NCBI RefSeq assembly: GCF_003996965.1
Contig: NZ_QWDM01000007.1
Span: forward strand, 124,001-188,000
Origin: Flavobacterium cupreum
Lineage (GTDB): Bacteria; Bacteroidota; Bacteroidia; Flavobacteriales; Flavobacteriaceae
DNA: 64,000 bases
Direction: 5' to 3'
A program made the translations under genes and the position numbers. Positions 52,659-60,740 of this stretch are shown here, in pieces. The notes beneath the pieces are model-generated. The model made no database searches and was not told where the DNA came from. It saw nothing but the letters and a program-made list of their open reading frames with translations. Each line of letters opens with the position of its first letter. Positions within the stretch are counted from its first letter, which is position 1.

Positions 52659-53450
52659 ATGTCAGAAAGTTTAATAGTTCCAACAATGGCAGAAATGCTA
52701 GCCGAAGGAAAACAGCCGGAAGTTCTGTTTTGGGTAGGTTGTGCAGGAAGTTTTGATGATAGAGCAAAGAAAATTACAAAAGCGTTTGTGCGTATTTTAA
52801 ACCGTACAAATGTTTCTTTTGCAGTACTTGGTACAGAAGAGAGTTGTACCGGAGATCCTGCAAAACGTGCCGGAAATGAGTTTTTGTTTCAAATGCAGGC
52901 CATGATGAATATTGAGGTCCTGAATGCTTATGAAGCCAAGAAAATAGTGACGGCTTGTCCGCATTGTTTTAACACCTTAAAAAATGAATATCCTGAATTG
53001 GGTGGGCACTATGAGGTCATTCATCACACAGAATTCCTGAAATCACTAATCGATGATGGAAGACTAACTGTTGAAGGCGGACAATTTAAAGGAAAGAAAA
53101 TTACTTTTCACGATCCTTGTTATTTAGGAAGAGCCAATAAAGTATACGAAGCCCCAAGAGATTTAATTCAGAAATTAGACGTTGAATTAGTTGAAATGAA
53201 GCGTTCCAAATCAAATGGGTTATGTTGTGGAGCCGGTGGTGCACAAATGTTTAAAGATGCTGAACCGGGAAACAAGGAAGTAAACGTATTGCGTACCGAA
53301 GACGCGTTGGAAGTTCAGCCTGATATTATTGCAGCGGGTTGCCCGTTTTGTAATACAATGCTGACTGATGGAATTAAACATAAGGAAAAAGAAGGGCAGG
53401 TTAAAGTAATGGACATTGCAGAGTTAATTGCAAACGCGCAGGATTTATAA
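52659..53450 (+). CDS. (Fe-S)-binding protein with CCG domains, HdrB-like
   Basis: A 263-residue protein. Two cysteine-rich CCG-type regions are visible: FWVGCAGSFDDRAKK with TACPHCFNTLKNEYP, and FHDPCYLGRANKVYEAPRDL with GLCCGAGGAQMF and AAGCPFCNTMLTDG. Proteins of this type pair with a HdrC-like membrane Fe-S protein, here the upstream gene, in heterodisulfide-reductase-like or lactate/glycerol oxidation complexes. The electron donor is not evident. The intergenic segment contains several GTTTAACCG repeats. Confidence 0.87.
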   Translation: MSESLIVPTMAEMLAEGKQPEVLFWVGCAGSFDDRAKKITKAFVRILNRTNVSFAVLGTEESCTGDPAKRAGNEFLFQMQAMMNIEVLNAYEAKKIVTACPHCFNTLKNEYPELGGHYEVIHHTEFLKSLIDDGRLTVEGGQFKGKKITFHDPCYLGRANKVYEAPRDLIQKLDVELVEMKRSKSNGLCCGAGGAQMFKDAEPGNKEVNVLRTEDALEVQPDIIAAGCPFCNTMLTDGIKHKEKEGQVKVMDIAELIANAQDL

Positions 53451-53451
53451 T

Positions 53452-54048
53452 ATGAAGAAAATATTTTTGTTAGTTGTTTTGTTTTGTAGTGTTGCAGCAC
53501 ATTCTCAGGATGTTTTAGAGACTATTGCAAAAGAAACGTGCAGCTGCTTAGAGGCAAAAAAAACAAAAGAGCCCAATTTATCTGATGCAGATTTTAAAAC
53601 TGAAGTCGGGGTATGTATGATCAAAAGTTATTCCGATCATATGTCAGAATTTAAACCTTCAGAGAAAGTAAATTTTGATGATGAAGAAGGAATGGGCAAA
53701 TTGGGAGAAGGTGTAGCTTTAAAAATGTTGCAATTTTGTCCTGACATAATTATGGAGTTCGGAAGAGCTGCTAAAGATGAAGATGTTAAGAAAGAAGATC
53801 CTTCTCTTTCCGGAGAAGTAACTGATATTAAATGGGACCAGTTTGTAACTTTACAACTAAAGGATCAAACAGGTAGAAATTATAATCTTCTTTTACTGGA
53901 TTCTTTTGATACCGCTTCGTTGTTGACTAATAATGAAATAAAGAAAAAAGATAAACTTAAAGTAAGTTATACTGAAATAGAATTATTTGATGCGAAAGCT
54001 AAAGAATTTAGATATTTCAAGGTTCTGACTAAATTAGAAAGACAGTAA
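53452..54048 (+). CDS. Secreted hypothetical protein
   Basis: 198 residues from ATG 53452 (signal peptide MKKIFLLVVLFCSVAAHSQ), directly after the Fe-S gene stop. An earlier in-frame ATG lies inside the upstream gene and is unlikely. The mature part has ETCSCLEAKKTKEPNLSDAD, VGVCMIKSYSDHMSEF (paired Cys) and a C-terminal strand-rich region (WDQFVTLQLKDQTGRNYNLL, FRYFKVLTKLERQ). No family is recognised. Confidence 0.75.
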   Translation: MKKIFLLVVLFCSVAAHSQDVLETIAKETCSCLEAKKTKEPNLSDADFKTEVGVCMIKSYSDHMSEFKPSEKVNFDDEEGMGKLGEGVALKMLQFCPDIIMEFGRAAKDEDVKKEDPSLSGEVTDIKWDQFVTLQLKDQTGRNYNLLLLDSFDTASLLTNNEIKKKDKLKVSYTEIELFDAKAKEFRYFKVLTKLERQ

Positions 54049-54114
54049 TAGGTTTTAAATTAAACCTTAAGCTTTCAGAAATCTAAAATCCAATAATCTA
54101 AATCTAAAATTAAT

Positions 54115-54597
54115 ATGTATATCCCTTTTGAAAATTTACCTGGTGAATCCAGAATTTGGATTTATCAATCAAACAGAAAATTTTCTGATGAGGAATTTTC
54201 TGAAATAGAGTCCGACCTGAAAACTTTTGTGGAAGGCTGGGCCGCACACGGAACAAGTCTTGAGGCTTCCTATGAACTGAAATACAACCGATTTATAATT
54301 CTGGCTGTTAATCAGGAAGTACAGGCTGCTACGGGATGTTCTATCGATAGTTCTGTTGAATTTATTCAGGCATTAGAGAAAAAATATAATGTTGATCTGT
54401 TAGATAAAATGAACGTTACTTTTAAACTTGGTGAGCATATTGCACACAAGCCTTTAATCGATTTCAAGAAAATGGTGAAAGATAAATCAGTATCTGAAAA
54501 TACCATTGTTTTCAATAACCTTGTAAACAACATCGAAGAGTACAACGAATCCTGGGAAGTTCCTGCTGCCGATAGCTGGCACAGTCGTTTTTTCTAA
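54115..54597 (+). CDS. Conserved hypothetical protein (often labelled ABC transporter ATPase)
   Basis: A 160-residue soluble protein: MYIPFENLPGESRIWIYQSN, AAHGTSLEASYELKYNRFII, GCSIDSSVEFIQALEKKYNV and WEVPAADSWHSRFF. It has no Walker motifs, so the common database label as an ABC ATPase is not supported by sequence. It is conserved in flavobacteria, with unknown function. It is followed by a terminator. Confidence 0.75.
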   Translation: MYIPFENLPGESRIWIYQSNRKFSDEEFSEIESDLKTFVEGWAAHGTSLEASYELKYNRFIILAVNQEVQAATGCSIDSSVEFIQALEKKYNVDLLDKMNVTFKLGEHIAHKPLIDFKKMVKDKSVSENTIVFNNLVNNIEEYNESWEVPAADSWHSRFF

Positions 54598-54620
54598 GAA
54601 ATAATTATAATAAACAGAAA

Positions 54621-54653
54621 AGGCATGAAATCTAGATTTCGTGCTTTTTTTTT
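54621..54653 (+). terminator. Hairpin terminator
   Basis: AGGCATGAAATC and GATTTCGTGCT pair (one G-T) around TA and are followed by a run of nine T, about 25 bases after the upstream gene. Confidence 0.8.
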
Positions 54654-54691
54654 GTTTTAATTTGTTTCAGGTTTCATGTTTTGGAAAACTG

Positions 54692-54724
54692 AAACCTGAC
54701 GGGTTTTTAAAACCCGTCAGGTTT
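54692..54724. repeat. Inverted repeat with CCTGACGGG stem
   Basis: Perfect 16-bp arms (AAACCTGACGGGTTTT and its complement) around a single T. It lies directly before the heptamer array in the gap upstream of bshA. Confidence 0.8.
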
Positions 54725-54728
54725 TAAC

Positions 54729-54819
54729 AAAATCCAAAATCCAAAATCCAAAATCCAAAATCCAAAATCCAAAATCCAAAATCCAAAATCCAAAATCCAA
54801 AATCCAAAATCCAAAATCC
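54729..54819 (+). repeat. Heptamer microsatellite (AAAATCC)13
   Basis: Thirteen exact copies of AAAATCC (91 bases) followed by a degenerate copy. It ends about 105 bases before the bshA ATG. The 326-base gap 54598-54923 otherwise holds the terminator, the hairpin repeat and an AT-rich promoter region. Confidence 0.95.
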
Positions 54820-54923
54820 AAAAATCTAATAATCTGACAAAACCATTATTCACAAAAATCTAACAATTGAAAACTCCAATTAAACGCTATTTTTAAGTAC
54901 TTTCGTAGTATTAAATTTAATAC

Positions 54924-56060
54924 ATGAAAATAGCAATAGTTTGTTATCCGACTTTTGGCGGTAGTGGGGTAGTAGCCACTGAGTTAGGTCTTGAATTAGC
55001 CAGACGCGGACACGAAATACACTTTATTACATACAGTCAGCCCGTTAGGCTGGCACTTCTGAATCCAAATGTACATTATCACGAAGTAAACGTTCCTGAA
55101 TATCCTCTTTTTCACTATCAGCCTTATGAGCTGGCTTTGTCAAGCAAATTGGTTGATATGGTGAAATTATACAAGATTGAAGTGCTTCACGTTCATTATG
55201 CGATTCCACACGCTTATGCAGGTTATATGGCAAAGCAAATGCTGAAAAATGAAGGCATTAATCTGCCCATGATTACAACGCTTCACGGAACAGATATTAC
55301 TTTAGTAGGGAATCATCCTTTCTATAAACCGGCTGTAACTTTCAGTATCAATAAATCAGATTATGTGACTTCGGTTTCGCAGAGCCTGAAAGACGATACT
55401 TTGAAATTATTCAAAATAAAGAATAAAATCAGGGTAATTCCGAATTTTATTGAACTTGATAAAATGGTAAAAGACCCGCTGGCAACTTGTCACCGTTATG
55501 TGATGGCAAAGGAAAATGAGCGCATTATCACTCACATCAGTAACTTCAGAAAGGTGAAGCGTATTCCGGATATCATCAAGATTTTTTATAATATCCAGAA
55601 AGAAATACCGGCAAAATTAATGATGGTTGGTGACGGTCCCGAAAAAGAAAAAGCAGAGATCCTATGTCAGGAATTAGGTATTCTTGATAAAGTGATTTTC
55701 TTTGGAAACAGTAATGAGATTGACAAAATCTTATGCATGACCGACTTGTTTTTACTTCCGTCGGAAACGGAGAGTTTTGGTCTGGCAGCTTTGGAAGCAA
55801 TGTCCTGTGGTGTTCCGGTAATATCAAGTAATTCAGGTGGTTTGCCAGAGGTGAATTTCGATGGTTTTTCAGGTTATTTGAGTAATGTGGGAAATGTAGA
55901 GGAAATGGCTGCAAATGCGCTGAAAATCTTAAAAGAAGATGCCGTTTTAAATCAGTTTAAAGCTAATGCACTGGAAGTAGCCAGAAAATTCGATATCAAA
56001 AATATATTACCGAAATATGAAGCTTTGTACCAAAGAGCGATAGACGATTATAAAAATTAA
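54924..56060 (+). CDS. bshA: N-acetyl-alpha-D-glucosaminyl L-malate synthase
   Basis: A 378-residue GT4 glycosyltransferase of the BshA type. It has IVCYPTFGGSGVVATELGLE at the N-terminus, HYAIPHAYAGYMA, TTLHGTDITLVG, and the donor-binding region LMMVGDGPEKEKAE, TESFGLAALEAMSCGVPVI. It makes the first intermediate of bacillithiol, the low-molecular-weight thiol used by many Bacteroidota. No bshB or bshC is in the window. A heptamer microsatellite lies upstream, and the PrcB-domain gene follows after 23 bases. Confidence 0.92.
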   Translation: MKIAIVCYPTFGGSGVVATELGLELARRGHEIHFITYSQPVRLALLNPNVHYHEVNVPEYPLFHYQPYELALSSKLVDMVKLYKIEVLHVHYAIPHAYAGYMAKQMLKNEGINLPMITTLHGTDITLVGNHPFYKPAVTFSINKSDYVTSVSQSLKDDTLKLFKIKNKIRVIPNFIELDKMVKDPLATCHRYVMAKENERIITHISNFRKVKRIPDIIKIFYNIQKEIPAKLMMVGDGPEKEKAEILCQELGILDKVIFFGNSNEIDKILCMTDLFLLPSETESFGLAALEAMSCGVPVISSNSGGLPEVNFDGFSGYLSNVGNVEEMAANALKILKEDAVLNQFKANALEVARKFDIKNILPKYEALYQRAIDDYKN

Positions 56061-56083
56061 CATTCATCTTAAAATAAGCGTAA

Positions 56084-56506
56084 ATGAAAAAAGTAATTTC
56101 AGTTTTAGCCGTTTTTGCACTGGTTTCGTGTGGAGTACAGAAAACATCGGACTCAAAAGCTCTTTATGAGATTTTAACGGAACAGTCTGACGGAGGTGGA
56201 AATATCAGGTTCTTTGAAATTCTGACCGAGCCAAATGAAATCAAAATGCTGGAAAATGATCCGCTTCTAAAAGATAAAATGAAACAGGATGATATCACCA
56301 ATTCAAATTATGTGATCCTGAATATGGGTGAAAAGAATACCGGTGGTTATTCGATAGGAATTGAAAAAGTTGAAGAAACCGATAAAAACATCATCATTAC
56401 GGTAAAAGAGGTTAATCCTGCTCCGGATTCGATGACTATGCAGGTGATTACTTATCCTTACACAGTAGTGAAAATCCGCTCCAAAAAGGAGATAATTATC
56501 AAATAG
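56084..56506 (+). CDS. PrcB-domain lipoprotein
   Basis: A 140-residue protein with a lipobox (VLAVFALVSCG). The body matches the PrcB C-terminal domain: NYVILNMGEKNTGGYSIGIE, VKEVNPAPDSM and YPYTVVKIRSKKEI. In Treponema PrcB binds a protease complex; in Bacteroidota the partner is unknown. It is probably co-transcribed with bshA. Confidence 0.82.
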   Translation: MKKVISVLAVFALVSCGVQKTSDSKALYEILTEQSDGGGNIRFFEILTEPNEIKMLENDPLLKDKMKQDDITNSNYVILNMGEKNTGGYSIGIEKVEETDKNIIITVKEVNPAPDSMTMQVITYPYTVVKIRSKKEIIIK

Positions 56507-56532
56507 ATTTCACTTACTTTTCATCATAAAAA

Positions 56533-56563
56533 AAACCTGTCGCTATAAACGACAGGTTTCTTT
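56533..56563. terminator. Bidirectional hairpin terminator
   Basis: The stem AAACCTGTCG/CGACAGGTTT with a 7-base loop between the convergent prcB-like and outer-membrane-protein genes, with A-rich and T-rich flanks. Confidence 0.85.
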
Positions 56564-56587
56564 TTACAATTATTTTTTAGTTTTTAT

Positions 56588-57085
56588 TTAGAATCTGAAT
56601 TTAACTCCTAAACCAACGTCAAATCCAAAATTGTCATCATCATAGTATCCGGAACCAATTTCAGGTCTTGCATCTAGTGACAGGGTAATAGGCACCTCTT
56701 TAAATCTATATTCAATACCGATATCTCCTGCAGCAAAAACATAAGTTCCGCTATCATTGTATCGTTCATTGTTGAAACGGTAATCGTAATCCCAGGCAGC
56801 TATACCTCCACCGACACCAGCGTACCAGTTGAAACCACCATCGATATTCCATACCCATTGGTAAAGTGCAACACCTTTAATAGCGTCTACGTCATGGCTG
56901 TTTCTCCATCCTAAATCAAACTCTAACCTGTTTTTTTGATTTAATCCTAGTTGATATGATACTTCACCTCCAAATCCGTTATTGTCTCCAAAACGTATTC
57001 CTAAAGCATTTTTAGAAATTTCTTGTGATTGTGCCGTAAAAGCTAAACCTAATAGCATAATGGCAGATAAAATAATTTTTTTCAT
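56588..57085 (-). CDS. Small outer-membrane beta-barrel protein
   Basis: A 165-residue protein with a signal peptide (ILSAIMLLGLAFTAQSQ). Alternating strands rich in Gly and aromatics (LGIRFGDNNGFGGEVSYQLG, NRLEFDLGWRNSH, WYAGVGGGIAAWDYDYRFN, VFAAGDIGIEYRF, FDVGLGVKFRF) predict an eight-strand barrel like OmpW/porin-family proteins. The terminal Phe is typical of barrel substrates for BAM. No specific function is visible. Confidence 0.8.
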   Translation of the reverse strand: MKKIILSAIMLLGLAFTAQSQEISKNALGIRFGDNNGFGGEVSYQLGLNQKNRLEFDLGWRNSHDVDAIKGVALYQWVWNIDGGFNWYAGVGGGIAAWDYDYRFNNERYNDSGTYVFAAGDIGIEYRFKEVPITLSLDARPEIGSGYYDDDNFGFDVGLGVKFRF

Positions 57086-57203
57086 AATGTGGTATTAATT
57101 TTTTTCAAACTTACAATTACTGTAAAAACCAAAACGTATAAAATTATTTTAAATTGTTACATAATTCACATTTGGTGAATTTCTGCCACTACCGGAGGAT
57201 CTG

Positions 57204-58028
57204 CTATTTGTTCTTCAGGATAGAAGTTATAAGATGATTGCTTAAGATATCTTCCATTTCGAAGAGGTTTTCTTCTTCCGTAAAATTCGACTGCGAATAA
57301 GAAAATAGTTTCCAGCGTTTTTTGTGATACTCTAAAGCTGTTAAGTTTTCCACCCAGTCCCCCGAGTTAAGATATAGGGTAGATCCGTACTTGTTTTCTT
57401 TTTGAATGATTTTTGGCTCGTGAATATGACCACAAATTACATAATCGTATTTTTTTTCTATCGCCAGATCAGTTGCAGTAGTTTCGAAATCAGAAATAAA
57501 CTTTACCGCCTTTTTTACACTTGCTTTTATTCTTTTGGAGAAAGAGTAAGGTTCTCTTCCCAACTTGGATAAAAACCAGTTCATCAGACGGTTCAGGAGA
57601 ATCAGATAATCATATCCTAAACCTCCCAGTTTGGCAATCCATTTTGAATGTTGTACGGAAGCATCAAAAACATCCCCGTGAAAAATCCAGGCCTTTTTAT
57701 CATCAAGTTCCAGAATTAATTTATCGACTAAAGCAAAATTCCCCATGTTCATGTCGCTGAACTTTCTGAGAATTTCGTCATGGTTTCCGGTGATATAATA
57801 CACTTTTGTTCCCTTGGAAGCCATTCCGATTATTTTCTGAATGACCCTTAAGTGATTTTTCGGGAAATAGGATTTTCTAAATTGCCAGGCGTCTATAATG
57901 TCACCATTTAAGACTAATGTTTTTGGTTTTATACTTGATAAATAGTTGTTTAGTTCTTTGGCGTGACTGCCATATGTCCCTAAATGGACATCTGAAATAA
58001 TGACCAGTTCAACATTTCTTTTTTTCAA
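57204..58028 (-). CDS. UDP-2,3-diacylglucosamine diphosphatase (LpxH-like metallophosphoesterase)
   Basis: A 274-residue metallophosphoesterase. Metal-binding motifs are ISDVHLGTYGSHAKEL, LVLNGDIIDAWQF, YYITGNHDEILRKFS, WIFHGDVFDASVQ and VICGHIHEPKI. The size and motifs fit LpxH/LpxH2-type enzymes that make lipid X in lipid A synthesis. A general UDP-sugar or other phosphoesterase cannot be ruled out. Its product would feed the pathway that LptD exports. Confidence 0.8.
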   Translation of the reverse strand: MKKRNVELVIISDVHLGTYGSHAKELNNYLSSIKPKTLVLNGDIIDAWQFRKSYFPKNHLRVIQKIIGMASKGTKVYYITGNHDEILRKFSDMNMGNFALVDKLILELDDKKAWIFHGDVFDASVQHSKWIAKLGGLGYDYLILLNRLMNWFLSKLGREPYSFSKRIKASVKKAVKFISDFETTATDLAIEKKYDYVICGHIHEPKIIQKENKYGSTLYLNSGDWVENLTALEYHKKRWKLFSYSQSNFTEEENLFEMEDILSNHLITSILKNK

Positions 58029-58192
58029 TTTTTCCTGATTTGAAGTTTAGCAAATAAAAGAATCTTAATCGTATTATATTTTATGAAAAGGTTATCAAAT
58101 CGGCCACAATTTTAATAAATTGTGATTTTTAGGCAATTTAATCTTTACTTAATATTACCAATTTTAAATTTTTTAATTTAATTCATAAAACT

Positions 58193-58200
58193 TACATTTG
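58193..58200 (+). promoter_or_regulatory. aroC -7 promoter element
   Basis: TACATTTG matches the Bacteroidota -7 element and predicts a short leader of about 10 bases before the aroC ATG. Confidence 0.5.
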
Positions 58201-58216
58201 CTCAAAACAATTTACA

Positions 58217-59275
58217 ATGGCAGGAAATAGCTACGGCACCTTATATAAAGTTACAACATTTGGAGAATCCCACGGTGAAGCTTTGGGCGGAATTATTGAC
58301 GGTTGCCCATCCGGAATAGAACTTGATCTGGAAGCAATTGAAGTGGAAATGTCCCGCAGAAAACCAGGACAGTCCGCAATTGTAACCCAAAGAAAAGAAC
58401 CGGACAGCGTTCAGTTTTTATCGGGAATATTTGAAGGTAAAACCACCGGAACACCAATTGGTTTTATTATCCCGAATACGAATCAGAAATCAGATGATTA
58501 CTCCCATATAAAAGACAACTACAGACCAAGCCACGCTGATTATGTATACGATCAGAAATACGGTTTTCGCGATTACCGCGGAGGCGGAAGAAGTTCTGCG
58601 CGTGAAACTGCCAGCAGGGTAGTGGCAGGTGCTATTGCGAAACAAATGCTGCCTGAAATCAAGATTAATGCCTATGTTTCTTCTGTAGGGCCAATCCATT
58701 TAGATACACCCTATCAGGAACTGGATTTTTCTAAAACAGAAAGTAATCCGGTACGCTGTCCTGATGAAAAGTCGGCAGCAATAATGGAAGAATATATTCG
58801 TGATATCCGCAAACAGGGAGATACCGTTGGAGGAATCGTTTCCTGTGTGATTCAGAATGTTCCGGTAGGTCTTGGAGAGCCTGTCTTCGATAAATTGCAT
58901 GCCGAGTTAGGAAAAGCGATGCTTTCTATCAATGCCGTAAAAGGTTTTGAATACGGCAGCGGTTTTGCAGGGTCTGAAATGAAAGGAAGTCAGCATAACG
59001 ATTTGTACAATCCTGACGGAACGACCAAAACAAATCTCTCCGGAGGAATTCAGGGTGGCATAAGCAATGGTATGGATATCTATTTCAGGGTAGCCTTTAA
59101 ACCTGTTGCAACGATCATGCAGACCCAGGATTCATTAGATAATAAAGGAAATATTACACCAATGACCGGAAAAGGACGTCATGATCCGTGTGTAGTACCT
59201 CGCGCAGTGCCAATTGTTGAAGCAATGGCAGCGATTGTTCTGGCTGATTTTTATTTAATCAACAAAACATATTAA
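58217..59275 (+). CDS. aroC: Chorismate synthase
   Basis: A 352-residue protein. It has [20 protein letters not shown] (first signature), [20 protein letters not shown] (FMN/substrate Arg region), and the C-terminal [20 protein letters not shown] with the conserved Asp and Arg. It converts EPSP to chorismate using reduced FMN, the last common step to aromatic amino acids. It is followed 55 bases later by a symporter gene. Confidence 0.97.
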   Translation: MAGNSYGTLYKVTTFGESHGEALGGIIDGCPSGIELDLEAIEVEMSRRKPGQSAIVTQRKEPDSVQFLSGIFEGKTTGTPIGFIIPNTNQKSDDYSHIKDNYRPSHADYVYDQKYGFRDYRGGGRSSARETASRVVAGAIAKQMLPEIKINAYVSSVGPIHLDTPYQELDFSKTESNPVRCPDEKSAAIMEEYIRDIRKQGDTVGGIVSCVIQNVPVGLGEPVFDKLHAELGKAMLSINAVKGFEYGSGFAGSEMKGSQHNDLYNPDGTTKTNLSGGIQGGISNGMDIYFRVAFKPVATIMQTQDSLDNKGNITPMTGKGRHDPCVVPRAVPIVEAMAAIVLADFYLINKTY

Positions 59276-59330
59276 TAAATTGTAAGGCAGTGAGGGTCTT
59301 ATATTTTAATTATAAACAAAAAACAAATTA

Positions 59331-60611
59331 ATGCAAATTACAGAAACCAAAAAAAAATCATTTCTTTCAGGATTAACAGGGCAGATTTTAATTGCCATGG
59401 TTCTTGGGGCAATTTTAGGAATTATATTGCACAATTCGATTTCGCCTGAGGCTGCGCAATCTTTCAGCAATAAAATAAAAATGCTGGCCACCATTTTTAT
59501 CAGACTGGTACAAATGATTATTTCTCCTTTAGTTTTTACTACGCTTGTCGTAGGAATTGCTAAGCTGGGAGATATAAAAGCGGTGGGAAGAATTGGAGGA
59601 AAAGCTTTAGGCTGGTTTTTTACAGCTTCTTTTATTTCATTGTTGATCGGATTATTCTATGTTAATCTTTTAGAGCCGGGAGTGGGTTTGAAATTAGCAC
59701 ATGTTGATATTGCTACAGCCTCAGAAGTAACGGCTAAAACAAAATCAATTTCTTTTGAAAACTTTGTGGAACATATTGTTCCTAAAAGTATTATTGAGGC
59801 TATGGCAACCAACGAAATTTTGCAGATTGTAATATTCTCCATCTTTTTCGGACTGGCCGCTGCATCCCTGGGAAGTACGGTAAAACCGGTTATCAATGCG
59901 CTGGATAAGACTTCTCATATTGTTTTAAAAATGGTAAATTATGTAATGAAATTTGCTCCGATCGGGGTTTTTGGTGCCATTGCAGGTGTATTTGCTATCC
60001 GGGACTTCCAGGAACTGGCGATTACATATTTTAAATTTTTCGGATCATTCCTGATTGGTATAAGCACTTTATGGGTTGTTTTGATCGTAGTAGGTTTTAT
60101 TTTCCTGAAAGGAAGAATGACAGAATTGTTAAGACGTATTATTGGACCATTGGTGATTGCCTTCGGGACAACAAGCAGTGAAGCGGTTTTTCCTAAACTG
60201 ACAGAGGAATTAGAAGATTTTGGTGTACAAAACAGAATTGTATCCTTTATGCTGCCACTGGGCTATTCGTTTAATCTTGACGGAAGTATGATGTACATGA
60301 CTTTTGCCAGTATTTTTATTGCACAGGCATATGGTGTGCATCTGGATTTAGGGACACAAATGGTAATGCTTCTGGTTTTAATGCTTACCAGTAAAGGAAT
60401 CGCCGGAGTACCCAGAGCCAGTCTGGTAGTAGTTGCGGCAACCTGTGGGATGTTTGATATTCCTGTTGAAGGAATTGCACTGATATTGCCAATTGATCAT
60501 TTTTGTGATATGTTCAGGAGTGCGACCAATGTTTTAGGAAATGCTTTGGCAACATCTGTTGTGGGACAATGGGAAAATGATAAAGGAGCGGATATTGTTT
60601 TAGAAGAATAA
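59331..60611 (+). CDS. Dicarboxylate/amino acid:cation symporter (DAACS family)
   Basis: A 426-residue membrane protein with the glutamate-transporter fold. The signatures are VFTTLVVGIAKLGDIKAVGR, AFGTTSSEAVFPKLTEEL (hairpin 1 substrate site), YSFNLDGSMMYMTFASIFI and the C-terminal GVPRASLVVVAATC with LPIDHFCDMFRSATNVLGNA. It takes up acidic amino acids or C4-dicarboxylates with sodium or protons. The substrate is not resolved. Confidence 0.92.
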   Translation: MQITETKKKSFLSGLTGQILIAMVLGAILGIILHNSISPEAAQSFSNKIKMLATIFIRLVQMIISPLVFTTLVVGIAKLGDIKAVGRIGGKALGWFFTASFISLLIGLFYVNLLEPGVGLKLAHVDIATASEVTAKTKSISFENFVEHIVPKSIIEAMATNEILQIVIFSIFFGLAAASLGSTVKPVINALDKTSHIVLKMVNYVMKFAPIGVFGAIAGVFAIRDFQELAITYFKFFGSFLIGISTLWVVLIVVGFIFLKGRMTELLRRIIGPLVIAFGTTSSEAVFPKLTEELEDFGVQNRIVSFMLPLGYSFNLDGSMMYMTFASIFIAQAYGVHLDLGTQMVMLLVLMLTSKGIAGVPRASLVVVAATCGMFDIPVEGIALILPIDHFCDMFRSATNVLGNALATSVVGQWENDKGADIVLEE

Positions 60612-60663
60612 AAAGATTTTTTTTTCCGAAAGAAAAATCTTTACAATTATAAAGGCCAGAAAT

Positions 60664-60709
60664 AAAGAAAAGCTGTATTTTTATGTGAAATACAGCTTTT
60701 CTTTATTTT
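60664..60709 (+). terminator. Symporter terminator
   Basis: A perfect 17-bp stem (AAAGAAAAGCTGTATTT and its complement) with a 7-base loop and T-rich tail. Confidence 0.85.
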
Positions 60710-60740
60710 TAGATGTATATTTGATCAAATTAGCCGATTC

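Noticed and set aside
54729..54819. CRISPR-like direct repeats
   Set aside because: A continuous 7-base microsatellite without spacers.
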